A stretch of 31,955 bases of DNA, taken from the NCBI GenBank assembly GCA_900767585.1, contig CAAFZP010000001.1, forward strand, positions 1 to 31,955, given 5' to 3'. Each line of letters opens with the position of its first letter. The first letter of the stretch is position 1. Positions 7,240 to 15,238 of the stretch are shown here, one piece after another. The notes below the pieces were generated by a model, which saw only the letters and a program-made list of their open reading frames with translations, had not been told where the DNA came from and ran no database searches. The DNA is from Lachnospiraceae bacterium. GTDB lineage: Bacteria; Bacillota; Clostridia; Lachnospirales; Lachnospiraceae. The position numbers and the translations under genes are program-made.

Positions 7240-8754
7240 ATGCGGCAGTATATTGCAATCGATCTGAAATCATTTTATGCATCGGTGGAGTGCGTGGAAC
7301 GCAGGTTGGATCCACTCACAACCAATCTTGTTGTAGCAGATGAGAGCCGGACAGAGAAGACGATCTGTCTGGCTGTTTCGCCATCGCTGAAATCCTATGG
7401 GATATCAGGGCGGGCGCGGTTGTTCGAGGTCGTGCAGCGGGTGAAAGAGATCAACCGCCAGCGGCTGGCGGTTGCACCCGGACGCGAATTTACCGGGGCG
7501 TCGTATGAGAATCCGAAGGTGAAGGCAGACCCGAAGCTTGCACTGGATTATATTGCAGCGAAGCCGCGGATGGCACATTACATGGAATATAGTACGCGCA
7601 TTTACGATATCTACCTGAAATACGTGGCACCGGAGGATATGCACGTCTATTCGGTGGATGAGGTGTTTATTGACGCGACGGCATACCTGAACACCTATCA
7701 GATGACAGCCAGACAGCTTGCGGAGATGATGATACGGGATGTATATGAAACGACAGGAATCACGGCGACGGCAGGTATCGGAACGAACCTGTACTTAGCG
7801 AAGATTGCGATGGATATCGAAGCGAAGCATATGCAGCCGGACGAGCGTGGAGCGCGGATTGCGGAGCTTGATGAGATGAGTTACCGCAGATTGTTGTGGA
7901 ACCATGAACCGCTGACGGATTTCTGGCGTGTAGGAGCGGGCTACCAGAAGAAGCTGCATGCGCAGGATCTGTATACGATGGGAGATATTGCCCGGTGTTC
8001 GCTGGGCGGAGAAAATGATTACTATAACGAAGATCTGCTGTATAAGCTTTTCGGGGTGAATGCAGAGCTGCTGATCGACCATGCATGGGGGTACGAACCA
8101 TGTACAATCGCGGAGATCAAGGCGTACCGGCCGGAGAGCAACAGCATCAGTTCCGGGCAGGTGCTGCAGTCCCCGTATACATTCGAGAAGGCACGTGTCG
8201 TGATCCGGGAGATGACGGAGGCGCTTGTGTTTGATCTTGTGGAGAAAGGACTTGTCACGAATCAGATGGTTGTGACGGTCGGCTATGATATCGAAAGTCT
8301 GGCGCCGGGGGCAGCGGAATACAAGGGTGAAGTGACGCGTGACCGGTATGGGAGAAAGGTGCCGAAGCATGCACATGGAACGGAGAATCTGGATGGATAT
8401 ACATCATCGACAAGCAGGATTGAAGCGGCAGTGCTTCGTTTATATGACCGGATCGTGGACGAGCATCTGCTTGTGCGGCGGATGTATGTGGTAGCCAATC
8501 ATGTGATCCGCAAGGAAGAGGTGAAGGAAGAGACTTCTGGATTTGAACAGATGGATTTATTTACCGATTATGCGGCGTTGGAAAAGGAGAAGGAAGCAGA
8601 GAAAGAAAAGGAAGCAAAAGAAGCGCAGATTCAGCAGGCATTGCTTGCAATCAAACATAAATATGGTAAAAATGCAGTTCTACGTGGAATGAATTTCCGC
8701 GAAGGCGCAACGGCGCGTGACAGGAATAATCAGATCGGAGGACATAAGGCGTGA
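7240..8754 (+). CDS. Y-family DNA polymerase (UvrX/DinB type), SOS mutagenesis
   Basis: Translesion DNA polymerase that copies damaged templates. The start is placed at ATG 7240, since GGAG (7229-7232) is seven bases upstream; the ATG at 7225 would overlap that site. The 504-residue protein has the Y-family catalytic acids: Asp8 (IAIDLKSFYASVE) and Asp140-Glu141 (YSVDEVF). A beta-clamp binding motif QMDLF is at 437-441. After a Lys/Glu-rich helix (about 447-463) comes the C-terminal stretch HKYGKNAVLRGMNF and NNQIGGHKA, typical of the long Firmicutes UvrX-like group rather than short DinB. The stop overlaps the GTG start of the YolD-like gene, a pairing common in Firmicutes and often carried on mobile elements. 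Confidence 0.93.
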   Translation: MRQYIAIDLKSFYASVECVERRLDPLTTNLVVADESRTEKTICLAVSPSLKSYGISGRARLFEVVQRVKEINRQRLAVAPGREFTGASYENPKVKADPKLALDYIAAKPRMAHYMEYSTRIYDIYLKYVAPEDMHVYSVDEVFIDATAYLNTYQMTARQLAEMMIRDVYETTGITATAGIGTNLYLAKIAMDIEAKHMQPDERGARIAELDEMSYRRLLWNHEPLTDFWRVGAGYQKKLHAQDLYTMGDIARCSLGGENDYYNEDLLYKLFGVNAELLIDHAWGYEPCTIAEIKAYRPESNSISSGQVLQSPYTFEKARVVIREMTEALVFDLVEKGLVTNQMVVTVGYDIESLAPGAAEYKGEVTRDRYGRKVPKHAHGTENLDGYTSSTSRIEAAVLRLYDRIVDEHLLVRRMYVVANHVIRKEEVKEETSGFEQMDLFTDYAALEKEKEAEKEKEAKEAQIQQALLAIKHKYGKNAVLRGMNFREGATARDRNNQIGGHKA

Positions 8755-9155
8755 GACGGGATTACAGTGATATCATCGACCGGGAACGTCCGGTGTCGAA
8801 GAAGCATCCGCCGATGGATCGGATGATGCGCGCGGCGCAGTTTGCCCCATTTGCAGCGCTTACGGGACATGATGAAGCGGTGCGGGAGACGGCACGGTTG
8901 ACAGAGGAAGAGATCGAGCTTGATGAGTATGAGGTTGCGGAACTAAACCGGAAGCTGCAGTGGTTAGCGGAGCACAAGGATACGGAAGTGTCGGTCGTAC
9001 ATTTTGTGAAGGATGCGAAAAAAGAGGGCGGTGCCTATGTGAAGGATACCGGAATTCTGAAGAAAATAGATGAACATACGCATACACTTGTGTTAGTATG
9101 TGAACAGGAAGAAGTGCAGATAGATATATGGAAAATAATAGAAATTTTAATCTGA
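8751..9155 (+). CDS. YolD-like protein
   Basis: A 134-residue protein of the YolD-like group, which is coupled to UvrX-type translesion polymerases and is thought to act with them in SOS repair; its biochemical role is unknown. The start is a GTG overlapping the polymerase stop codon (GTGA at 8751-8754), preceded by GGAGG at 8737-8741, so the two genes are translationally coupled. Near the N-terminus is the conserved PPMDRMMRAAQFAPFAAL, followed by an acidic helix (about 35-60) and a C-terminal beta-rich part (about 70-134). No membrane segment. Both genes should be induced together through the LexA box. Confidence 0.85.
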   Translation: MRRDYSDIIDRERPVSKKHPPMDRMMRAAQFAPFAALTGHDEAVRETARLTEEEIELDEYEVAELNRKLQWLAEHKDTEVSVVHFVKDAKKEGGAYVKDTGILKKIDEHTHTLVLVCEQEEVQIDIWKIIEILI

Positions 9156-9157
9156 TT

Positions 9158-9187
9158 TTAATCTTTCCTACCTTATAGATTAATTTT
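9158..9187 (+). terminator. Weak AT-rich hairpin after YolD-like gene
   Basis: TTAATCT (9158-9164) can pair with AGATTAA (9177-9183), followed by four T. The stem is AT-rich, so termination here is only possible, not certain. Confidence 0.3.
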
Positions 9188-9270
9188 GGTGCCGTAAGAT
9201 AAGGACACAATCAAGAACAGCAAAGAACGAATCACAAAACCGCTGTTACAGAAAATGGAGGATATCAGAT

Positions 9271-9804
9271 ATGGATCAGTTAGAAAAGGTAGAAAAAATC
9301 AGAGAGAAAACAGGCGTCAGTTATGAGGATGCCAAAGGTGCACTCGAAGCATGTAATTATGATCTGCTTGATGCAATCGTGTATTTAGAGAAGCTTGGAA
9401 AGATCAAGGCGCCGGAGGTTGGCACCTACACCACTACCCCGCAGGAGACATCGAACGAGCTGGCGCAGGCACAGGCTGCTTATGAGCAGTCCTGCAAGAA
9501 GAAAACATTCGGTGAGCGTATGGATGAGTTCTTCGCGTGGGTTGGCGACATCATCAAGAAGGGTTGCGAGAAGAACTTCATTATTGAGCGCAAGGGCGAG
9601 CGGTTTATGCGGATGCCGATTATCATATTCATACTGTTATTGATCTTCGCGTTCTGGATTTGCGTACCATTGTTGATCATTGGACTTTTCTGTGACTGCC
9701 GGTACCATTTTGAAGGTGACGCGAAAGCAGTACAGGATATCAACAACGCCTGCGACAAGGCATCCGATGCCTGCGCGGGAGTGAAAGAAGACATCAAGAA
9801 ATAA
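9271..9804 (+). CDS. DUF4342-type protein with UBA-like domain and membrane anchor
   Basis: A 177-residue protein. Residues 3-41 (EKVEKIREKTGVSYEDAKGA, then a second helix ending in VYLEK) form a UBA-like three-helix module as in EF-Ts and DUF4342 proteins. A polar linker (50-75) and an amphipathic stretch follow. One strong membrane segment spans about 115-140, and a short soluble tail is helical and Cys/Asp/Lys-rich. Function unknown; such proteins may tether a binding partner to the membrane. Start ATG 9271 follows GGAGG (9257-9261). It precedes the two-component/Trk genes on the same strand, separated from them by foldback element A, so it may or may not belong to that transcript. Confidence 0.75.
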   Translation: MDQLEKVEKIREKTGVSYEDAKGALEACNYDLLDAIVYLEKLGKIKAPEVGTYTTTPQETSNELAQAQAAYEQSCKKKTFGERMDEFFAWVGDIIKKGCEKNFIIERKGERFMRMPIIIFILLLIFAFWICVPLLIIGLFCDCRYHFEGDAKAVQDINNACDKASDACAGVKEDIKK

Positions 9805-9841
9805 AAATCTGAAACATAGAGAAAGGAAAATCAAGTAGTGA

Positions 9842-10054
9842 CGAAAAAACGACAACAGGTAGTTATATAAAGAGATGGCCAGAGTACCAATTTTAATGCA
9901 GACCATTGGAACATGTCGGTACTTAACGAATTGTGCCGGTTTACCGGTGCAATGAGTTTAGTACCGCTACATGTGGAAGTGAGCGAGAGCGCGTCTGCAT
10001 GTAATTGCGTACTCTGTCTATCTCGTGAAATATATACGATTTGTCGTTTTTTCG
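9842..10054 (+). repeat. Foldback element A, candidate structured leader or MITE
   Basis: A 213-base imperfect palindrome. The outer arms CGAAAAAACGACAA (9842-9855) and its exact complement (10041-10054) match; inner stems include GCAGAC/GTCTGC, ACATGT/ACATGT, CGGTACT/AGTACCG and an apical CCGG-TTTA-CCGG (9936-9947). An asymmetric bulge (GAGCGAGAGCGC, 9981-9992) lies on the 3' arm. It is homologous to element B. The hexamer AGTAGT flanks it on both sides (9834-9839 and 10056-10061), a possible target duplication. The element ends just before the ribosome binding site of the response regulator gene. No protein is likely here: the upstream extension of the regulator frame is only the element. 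Confidence 0.85.
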
Positions 10055-10071
10055 CAGTAGTAGGAGACGAT

Positions 10072-10752
10072 ATGAGCAAGATTTTGATTATTGAAGATGA
10101 AGCGGGCATCGCTCGTTTCGTCGAACTGGAATTAAAACATGAAGGAAATGAAGTCGAGAAGGCGGCAGACGGCAGAGAGGGCTTGGAAAAAGCCCTCTCC
10201 GGTTCGTTTGACCTGATCTTACTCGACGTAATGTTGCCGGGATTAAACGGCATGGAGGTGTTGCGCAGACTCCGGCAGGAGAAGGACATGCCAGTCATTA
10301 TGCTCACGGCGCGCGACGCTGTGATGGATAAGGTAGCAGGACTGGACGCCGGTGCGGATGATTATATCACGAAACCATTTGCCATCGAGGAGCTGCTGGC
10401 GCGTATCCGCGTCGCGCTAAAGAAGCATGCGCGTACAGAGGATGCACCGACACATAAGCTGGAGGTGCTGGGTGTCTGCTTAGACGAAGACCGCCACGAG
10501 GTGACTGTGCAGGGCGAAAATGTGGAGCTTACGAACCGTGAATTCGAGCTATTGCACACGCTGATGCGGAACAAGAACATTGTACTTACCCGCGAAAAGC
10601 TCTTAAATGAAGTCTGTGGGTATGATTATGTCGGTGAGACGAACATCATTGACGTGTATGTGCGGTATCTGCGGACGAAGATCGATGACCATTTTGGAAT
10701 CAAGCTGATCCAGACGGTTCGCGGAGTCGGGTATTGCATCAAGGAGTCTTAG
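10072..10752 (+). CDS. Response regulator, OmpR/PhoB family
   Basis: DNA-binding half of a two-component system with the kinase that follows. Start ATG 10072 follows TAGGAGACG; the frame is open further upstream, but that part lies in foldback element A and is not protein-like. The 226-residue protein has a receiver domain (1-120) with acidic pocket Glu8-Asp9, phospho-acceptor Asp52 (LLDVMLPG), Thr79 and Lys101 (DDYITKPF). The winged-helix output domain covers about 130-224 (LTNREFELLHTLMRN, and YVRYLRTKID). The kinase gene begins ten bases after its stop. The neighbouring trkA/trkH suggest, but do not prove, control of potassium uptake or envelope stress. Confidence 0.95.
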   Translation: MSKILIIEDEAGIARFVELELKHEGNEVEKAADGREGLEKALSGSFDLILLDVMLPGLNGMEVLRRLRQEKDMPVIMLTARDAVMDKVAGLDAGADDYITKPFAIEELLARIRVALKKHARTEDAPTHKLEVLGVCLDEDRHEVTVQGENVELTNREFELLHTLMRNKNIVLTREKLLNEVCGYDYVGETNIIDVYVRYLRTKIDDHFGIKLIQTVRGVGYCIKES

Positions 10753-10762
10753 GAGTGATTGA

Positions 10763-12034
10763 ATGAGAGAAGAACGGACAAATCGGAAGACAACTTCTAT
10801 CGCCCGGAAGATTCATGTCGGATATTGGTTCCGGCGCTTTTTTGCGTTGCTGGGGCTTGATATCGTGATACTCGGAATGTTGTTTGCGACGGTACTGATA
10901 TGGCGGCTTGATACGACGGATTCAGACTGGATGTCCGGGGCGAAGCCGGTGCATATTACATGGTCGGGTGAATCGTATGCCACATGGACGATGACAACAC
11001 AGGTCGGTGAGAATACAGAGGATTTCCAGATCCATGATATTACAGACTATGCGGTAATTCCCCTCATCGTCATAGGGGCGGTGGAGATCATGATGCTCGT
11101 CTCCGCGGGCTTTGGCACACGGAATATCAGACGGAAGCTGCGTCCGCTGAATGATCTCGCTGTGCGTGCGGAGGCACTCTCGAATATGAGCAGTGATGAG
11201 ATAAATCTGGAGCATCTGGAACAGGCAATCTCGAACGTCTCTGTCGATGCGAATGATATACGGATATCGACGGGGGATAAGGATTTGCAGAGTATCGAGG
11301 TGGCACTGAATAATCTGCTTGCGCGAATGCAGGAGAGCAAGCGGCAGCAGGCGCGGTTCGTGTCGGATGCATCGCATGAGCTGCGGACGCCGATCTCTGT
11401 GATTCAGGGCTATGTGAACATGCTAGACCGCTGGGGCAAGGAAGACGAGGCGGTGTTAAATGAGTCGATTGAAGCGTTGAAGAATGAGTCCGATCATATG
11501 AAGGATCTGATCGAGCAGTTGTTGTTCTTAGCGCGCGGCGACAGTGGACGGAATACATTGAAGCCGGTGGAAGTCGATTTGAATGACCTTGTGCAGGAGG
11601 TATATGAGGAGTCGATGATGATCGATGAGACGCATCCGTATGAGTTTGCGGCTTGTCCGGGTTGTATGGTGCGCGGCGATGTCGCTATGCTGAAACAATC
11701 GATCCGTATTTTCGTGCAGAACGCGGCGAAGTATTCGGACAAGGGTGATACGATTCATTTTACAGTTGGGTGTTCGGAGCAGGGTATCTATTATCAGGTG
11801 CAGGATGAAGGTATCGGTATGCAGGCGTCTGAGGTCGTGCATATCTTCGAACGGTTTTATCGTTCGGACGAGGCGCGCAACAGTGAGACGGGCGGATCGG
11901 GACTTGGATTATCTATCGCAAAATGGATCGTGGATGCACACGATGGACAGATCGAAGTGCTGACCAGACCGGATTTTGGAACGCGTTTCCGCGTGACATT
12001 CCCTTGTAGTACTGACGTAAATATGGTACAATAA
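10763..12034 (+). CDS. Membrane sensor histidine kinase
   Basis: Sensor partner of the preceding regulator, 423 residues. Membrane segments lie at about 27-47 and 96-116, framing a short extracytoplasmic loop of about 48 residues rich in Trp and Thr. Then come a HAMP-like linker (about 117-190), the dimerisation domain with phospho-acceptor His205 (SDASHELRTP), and the ATPase domain with the N box (Asn319 in VQNAAKYS), DEGIGM (347-352) and GGSGLGL (376-382). All catalytic motifs are intact. The start follows TTAGGAG. The small sensor loop suggests that it detects an envelope, ion or membrane state rather than a large ligand. Confidence 0.95.
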   Translation: MREERTNRKTTSIARKIHVGYWFRRFFALLGLDIVILGMLFATVLIWRLDTTDSDWMSGAKPVHITWSGESYATWTMTTQVGENTEDFQIHDITDYAVIPLIVIGAVEIMMLVSAGFGTRNIRRKLRPLNDLAVRAEALSNMSSDEINLEHLEQAISNVSVDANDIRISTGDKDLQSIEVALNNLLARMQESKRQQARFVSDASHELRTPISVIQGYVNMLDRWGKEDEAVLNESIEALKNESDHMKDLIEQLLFLARGDSGRNTLKPVEVDLNDLVQEVYEESMMIDETHPYEFAACPGCMVRGDVAMLKQSIRIFVQNAAKYSDKGDTIHFTVGCSEQGIYYQVQDEGIGMQASEVVHIFERFYRSDEARNSETGGSGLGLSIAKWIVDAHDGQIEVLTRPDFGTRFRVTFPCSTDVNMVQ

Positions 12035-12063
12035 AAAATCAGATTTTATGGAAAGATAATGGC

Positions 12064-13497
12064 ATGGAAAACATGCAGGGGAGTGTAAGAATAAAAGATA
12101 TGAAATCTTCAAAGAAATCGCAGAAAAAAGAACAGGGTTTGAATATTATTATTGTCGGATGCGGCAAGGTTGGAAGCACGCTGGTGGAGAAGCTCAGCAA
12201 GGAATCCCATGATATTACGGTGATCGATCAGAAGAACGAGGTCGTTCAGCGGATTACAGAAGACTACGACGTTATGGGATTTACCGGAAATGGTGCGAGC
12301 TACAGCATCCAGATTGAGGCGGGTATTCAGGATGCGGACGTTCTGATCGCCGTGACGGAAAGTGATGAGCTGAATCTGCTCAGTTGTACGATCGCGAAAA
12401 AGGTCGGTGACTGTGCTACCATCGCGCGTGTACGGAACCCGGATTACAGTATGGAGCTTTCGTATCTTCGAAATCAGCTTGGACTTTCGCTGATCATCAA
12501 TCCGGAGCTAGAGACTGCTCGCGAGATTGCGCGTCTGCTGCGTCTGCCATCGGCACTCGAGATCAACTCTTTTGCGCGTGGACACGCAGAGCTTGTCAAG
12601 TTCAAGATTCCGAAGGAGAATCTGCTTCACGATAAGCCGATTTCGGCGATGCATGAGTTAAACTGTGATATGCTGGTCTGTGGTGTCGAGCGGGATGGAA
12701 ACCTGATTATCCCGGATGGTTCATTTATTATGCGCGGCGGGGATGCCGTGACATTTCTTGCGACACCGACAAACAGTATGGATTTCTTCAAGAAGATCGG
12801 CGTAGATACACATAAGGTCAAAAACTGCATGATCATTGGCGGTGGAAAAACCTCGTATTATCTTGGAAAACAGTTGACTTCGACGGGCGTGGAAGTCAAG
12901 ATCATGGAGATGGACGAGAAGCGATGCGAGGAGTTAAGTGTATTACTTCCAAAGGCGTTGATCTTGCATGGCGATGGTTCCGATGAAGATCTGCTTCGTG
13001 AGGAGGGCATCGAGAGTACGGAATCCTTCGTACCGCTGACCGGACTTGACGAGGAGAATATCCTGCTTACATTATTTGCGAGAAAATGCTCCAATACGAA
13101 GGTAATTACGAAGATCAACCGGAGTACCTTCAGCGATGTGCTCGATGGACTGGATATCGGAAGTATCGTATATCCGCGTTATATCACAGCCGAGAAGATT
13201 CTGGCGTATATCCGTGCGATGCAGAATTCGGTCGGAAGCAATATCGAGACATTGTATCATATCTTTGATAACCGCGCGGAGGCACTGGAATTCAAGGTTG
13301 AGAAGGATTCGCCGGTCATTGGAAAACCAATCATGGATCTGAAACTGAAGGATAACCTTCTGCTTGCCTGCCTGAACCGGAATGGAAAGGTTATTATTCC
13401 ACGTGGTCAGGATGTCATCTGCGAGGGCGATTATGTAGTTGTCGTCACAACACATACCGGATTTACCGATGTCAGTGATATTTTGAAATGGCAGTAA
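12064..13497 (+). CDS. trkA: Trk potassium uptake protein TrkA
   Basis: Cytosolic gating subunit of the Trk potassium channel, 477 residues and duplicated as usual: RCK_N domain (about 27-145, nucleotide loop GCGKVG at 33-38), RCK_C (about 165-240), a second RCK_N (about 252-370, loop GGGKTS) and a second RCK_C (about 395-477). The first 25 residues are Lys/Ser-rich and not conserved; the start could also be ATG 12100, but ATG 12064 has the better, though weak, GGAAAG upstream. The second Rossmann loop departs from GxGxxG (GGGKTSYYLG), common in the second half of the family. The gene is 29 bases after the kinase stop and 26 before trkH, so a four-gene operon is likely. Confidence 0.93.
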   Translation: MENMQGSVRIKDMKSSKKSQKKEQGLNIIIVGCGKVGSTLVEKLSKESHDITVIDQKNEVVQRITEDYDVMGFTGNGASYSIQIEAGIQDADVLIAVTESDELNLLSCTIAKKVGDCATIARVRNPDYSMELSYLRNQLGLSLIINPELETAREIARLLRLPSALEINSFARGHAELVKFKIPKENLLHDKPISAMHELNCDMLVCGVERDGNLIIPDGSFIMRGGDAVTFLATPTNSMDFFKKIGVDTHKVKNCMIIGGGKTSYYLGKQLTSTGVEVKIMEMDEKRCEELSVLLPKALILHGDGSDEDLLREEGIESTESFVPLTGLDEENILLTLFARKCSNTKVITKINRSTFSDVLDGLDIGSIVYPRYITAEKILAYIRAMQNSVGSNIETLYHIFDNRAEALEFKVEKDSPVIGKPIMDLKLKDNLLLACLNRNGKVIIPRGQDVICEGDYVVVVTTHTGFTDVSDILKWQ

Positions 13498-13523
13498 GGC
13501 GAATGTTTGGTGGGAGATAAATT

Positions 13524-14972
13524 ATGAATTACTCTGTGGTTATTTATATATTAGGCTGGATCATGGAAATCGAAGCAGCATTTCTGGCTCTCCCTGGGAT
13601 CGTGTCTGCGATCTATGGTGAGAAGGGCGGCTTTGCTTTTTTGTGGGTGGCACTTGGCAGTGCGGTTGCAGGTTCAGCAATTATTTTGCGGAAACCGAAG
13701 AACATGCGGTTTTATCTGCGGGAAGGTTTCGTGACGGTAGCACTTTCGTGGATTCTGATGTCTGTGATTGGATGTCTGCCGTTTGTGATCAATGGTGATA
13801 TTCCGCATTTTGCAGATGCGCTTTTTGAGATGATATCGGGATTTACAACAACGGGTGCGACAGTTGTATCGGATGTGGAAGGCCTGACGAAGGGCAGCTT
13901 ATTCTGGCGAAGCTTCAGCCACTGGATCGGGGGCATGGGCGTTCTTGTATTTCTGCTTGCCATCGTGCCGATGGCGGGAGGCAGCCACATGAACCTGATG
14001 AAGGCGGAAAGCCCGGGACCTTCGGTTGGAAAGCTTGTGCCGAAGGTGCGCCAGACAGCCAAATATCTGTATATTATTTATTTTACCCTGACCATGATAG
14101 AGGTGATTTTTCTACTCTTTGGAGGAATGAATCTGTTTGAAGCTCTGACAACGTCGTTTGGAACAGCCGGAACCGGAGGTTTTGCAATCTGGAATGACGG
14201 ATTCGTCAGTGTCAGCCCGTATAATCAGTGGGTCGTTACGATTTTCATGCTGCTGTTCGGTGTGAATTTCGGATTTTATTTCCTGATTCTCACAGGAAAG
14301 CTGCGGGATGCGCTGAAGTTTGAAGAGGTGCGGATTTATTTTATCATCGTGATTGCAGCGGCAGTGTTTATCTTTATTAATCTGCGGCATTTTGCATTGT
14401 ATGCGCCGGCGGAAGGCATCCGGCAAGCGTTCTTCCAGGTAGCAAGTATTATCACGACAACGGGATTTGCAAGTGCGGATTTCAATCTATGGCCGGAGAC
14501 TTCGAGGACAATCCTTGTGCTTTTGATGTTTATCGGTGCCTGCGCCGGAAGTACGGGCGGCGGTATCAAAGTCTCACGGTTTATTATTGCATGCAAGTCA
14601 TTTATAAAAGAAATTATTTCTTATCTGCATCCGCGTTCCGTGAAGAAGATCAAAATCGAGGGAAAACCACTCGAGCATGAGACGCTGCGGGCGACAAATG
14701 TCTATTTTATGACATATATGGTTATTTTCGCGGTATCTGTACTGCTTGTGTCGATCGAGAACAAAGATCTGGTCACGAACTTCGCGGCAGTAGCAGCGAC
14801 GTTTAACAATATCGGTCCGGGGCTTTCTCTGGTTGGACCGATGGCGAATTTCGGACATTTTACGGATTTTACGAAATATATTCTGATGTTCGATATGCTG
14901 GCAGGCAGACTGGAGATTTTCCCGATGATGCTGTTGTTCTGCCCGGCTGTCTGGAAACGGAGAAGAGCATAG
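13524..14972 (+). CDS. trkH: Trk potassium uptake channel TrkH
   Basis: Membrane pore subunit of the TrkAH potassium system, 482 residues, with four pore-helix/filter repeats. The filter glycines are visible in TTTGATV, GTAGTGGFA, TTTGFAS and FNNIGPG. The intramembrane loop of the third repeat, which gates the pore, corresponds to GACAGSTGGGIKVSR. The ATG follows GGGAGATAAATT. Being after trkA and the two-component genes, it completes a system that could bring in potassium in response to turgor, pH or envelope signals. The hairpin at 14984-15012 ends the unit. Confidence 0.95.
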   Translation: MNYSVVIYILGWIMEIEAAFLALPGIVSAIYGEKGGFAFLWVALGSAVAGSAIILRKPKNMRFYLREGFVTVALSWILMSVIGCLPFVINGDIPHFADALFEMISGFTTTGATVVSDVEGLTKGSLFWRSFSHWIGGMGVLVFLLAIVPMAGGSHMNLMKAESPGPSVGKLVPKVRQTAKYLYIIYFTLTMIEVIFLLFGGMNLFEALTTSFGTAGTGGFAIWNDGFVSVSPYNQWVVTIFMLLFGVNFGFYFLILTGKLRDALKFEEVRIYFIIVIAAAVFIFINLRHFALYAPAEGIRQAFFQVASIITTTGFASADFNLWPETSRTILVLLMFIGACAGSTGGGIKVSRFIIACKSFIKEIISYLHPRSVKKIKIEGKPLEHETLRATNVYFMTYMVIFAVSVLLVSIENKDLVTNFAAVAATFNNIGPGLSLVGPMANFGHFTDFTKYILMFDMLAGRLEIFPMMLLFCPAVWKRRRA

Positions 14973-14983
14973 AAATAATAAAA

Positions 14984-15012
14984 AAGAGGAACCGGATGGG
15001 CCGGTTCCTCTT
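14984..15012. terminator. Perfect hairpin after trkH, atypical T run
   Basis: AAGAGGAACCGG and CCGGTTCCTCTT form a perfect 12-pair stem around ATGGG. On the plus strand only TT follows; on the minus strand a T-rich run (TTTTTTATTATTT) follows. It may act as a plus-strand terminator by its strength, or stop antisense transcription toward trkH. Confidence 0.6.
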
Positions 15013-15017
15013 CGTGC

Positions 15018-15088
15018 GTTATAAGGTATATGGTTAATTACTGAAAGATTGATATAAGAATGGAATTCGTAATTGTAAGCCTTATAAC
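15018..15088. repeat. 71-bp foldback before glycosyltransferase operon
   Basis: GTTATAAGG (15018-15026) and its perfect complement CCTTATAAC (15080-15088) enclose a second pairing (TAATTAC with GTAATTG). The AT-rich hairpin lies between the trkH terminator and the promoter of the glycosyltransferases. Role unknown. Confidence 0.45.
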
Positions 15089-15162
15089 AGAGATATTATA
15101 CATGAAATGGGCATAAATTGCACTCGAAATGACAAAATAATATGTGCAAAAAATTACATATG

Positions 15163-15171
15163 TGATATAGT
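15163..15171 (+). promoter_or_regulatory. Extended -10 promoter of GT2 genes
   Basis: TGATATAGT is an extended -10 (TG, one base, TATAGT). No good -35 stands upstream (TGTGCA at best), so this promoter may be weak or activated. The leader would be about 60 bases. Confidence 0.45.
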
Positions 15172-15238
15172 CTTAGTAAAAAACGAGACGATTCGTGAAT
15201 TTATAATGATCTAGGATAGAAAATGACAGGAGAGACGG

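Noticed and set aside
9913..10071. Upstream extension of the response regulator frame (53 codons)
   Set aside because: It lies in foldback element A, precedes a good ribosome site, and adds residues foreign to receiver domains.
12064..12099. Alternative trkA start at 12100
   Set aside because: It would remove a poorly conserved basic N-terminus, but the nearest GGGGAG lies 17 bases away, too far; the choice remains open to doubt.
14984..15012. Classic plus-strand terminator with T tail
   Set aside because: The stem is perfect, but the T run is on the other strand, so I list it as atypical rather than standard.
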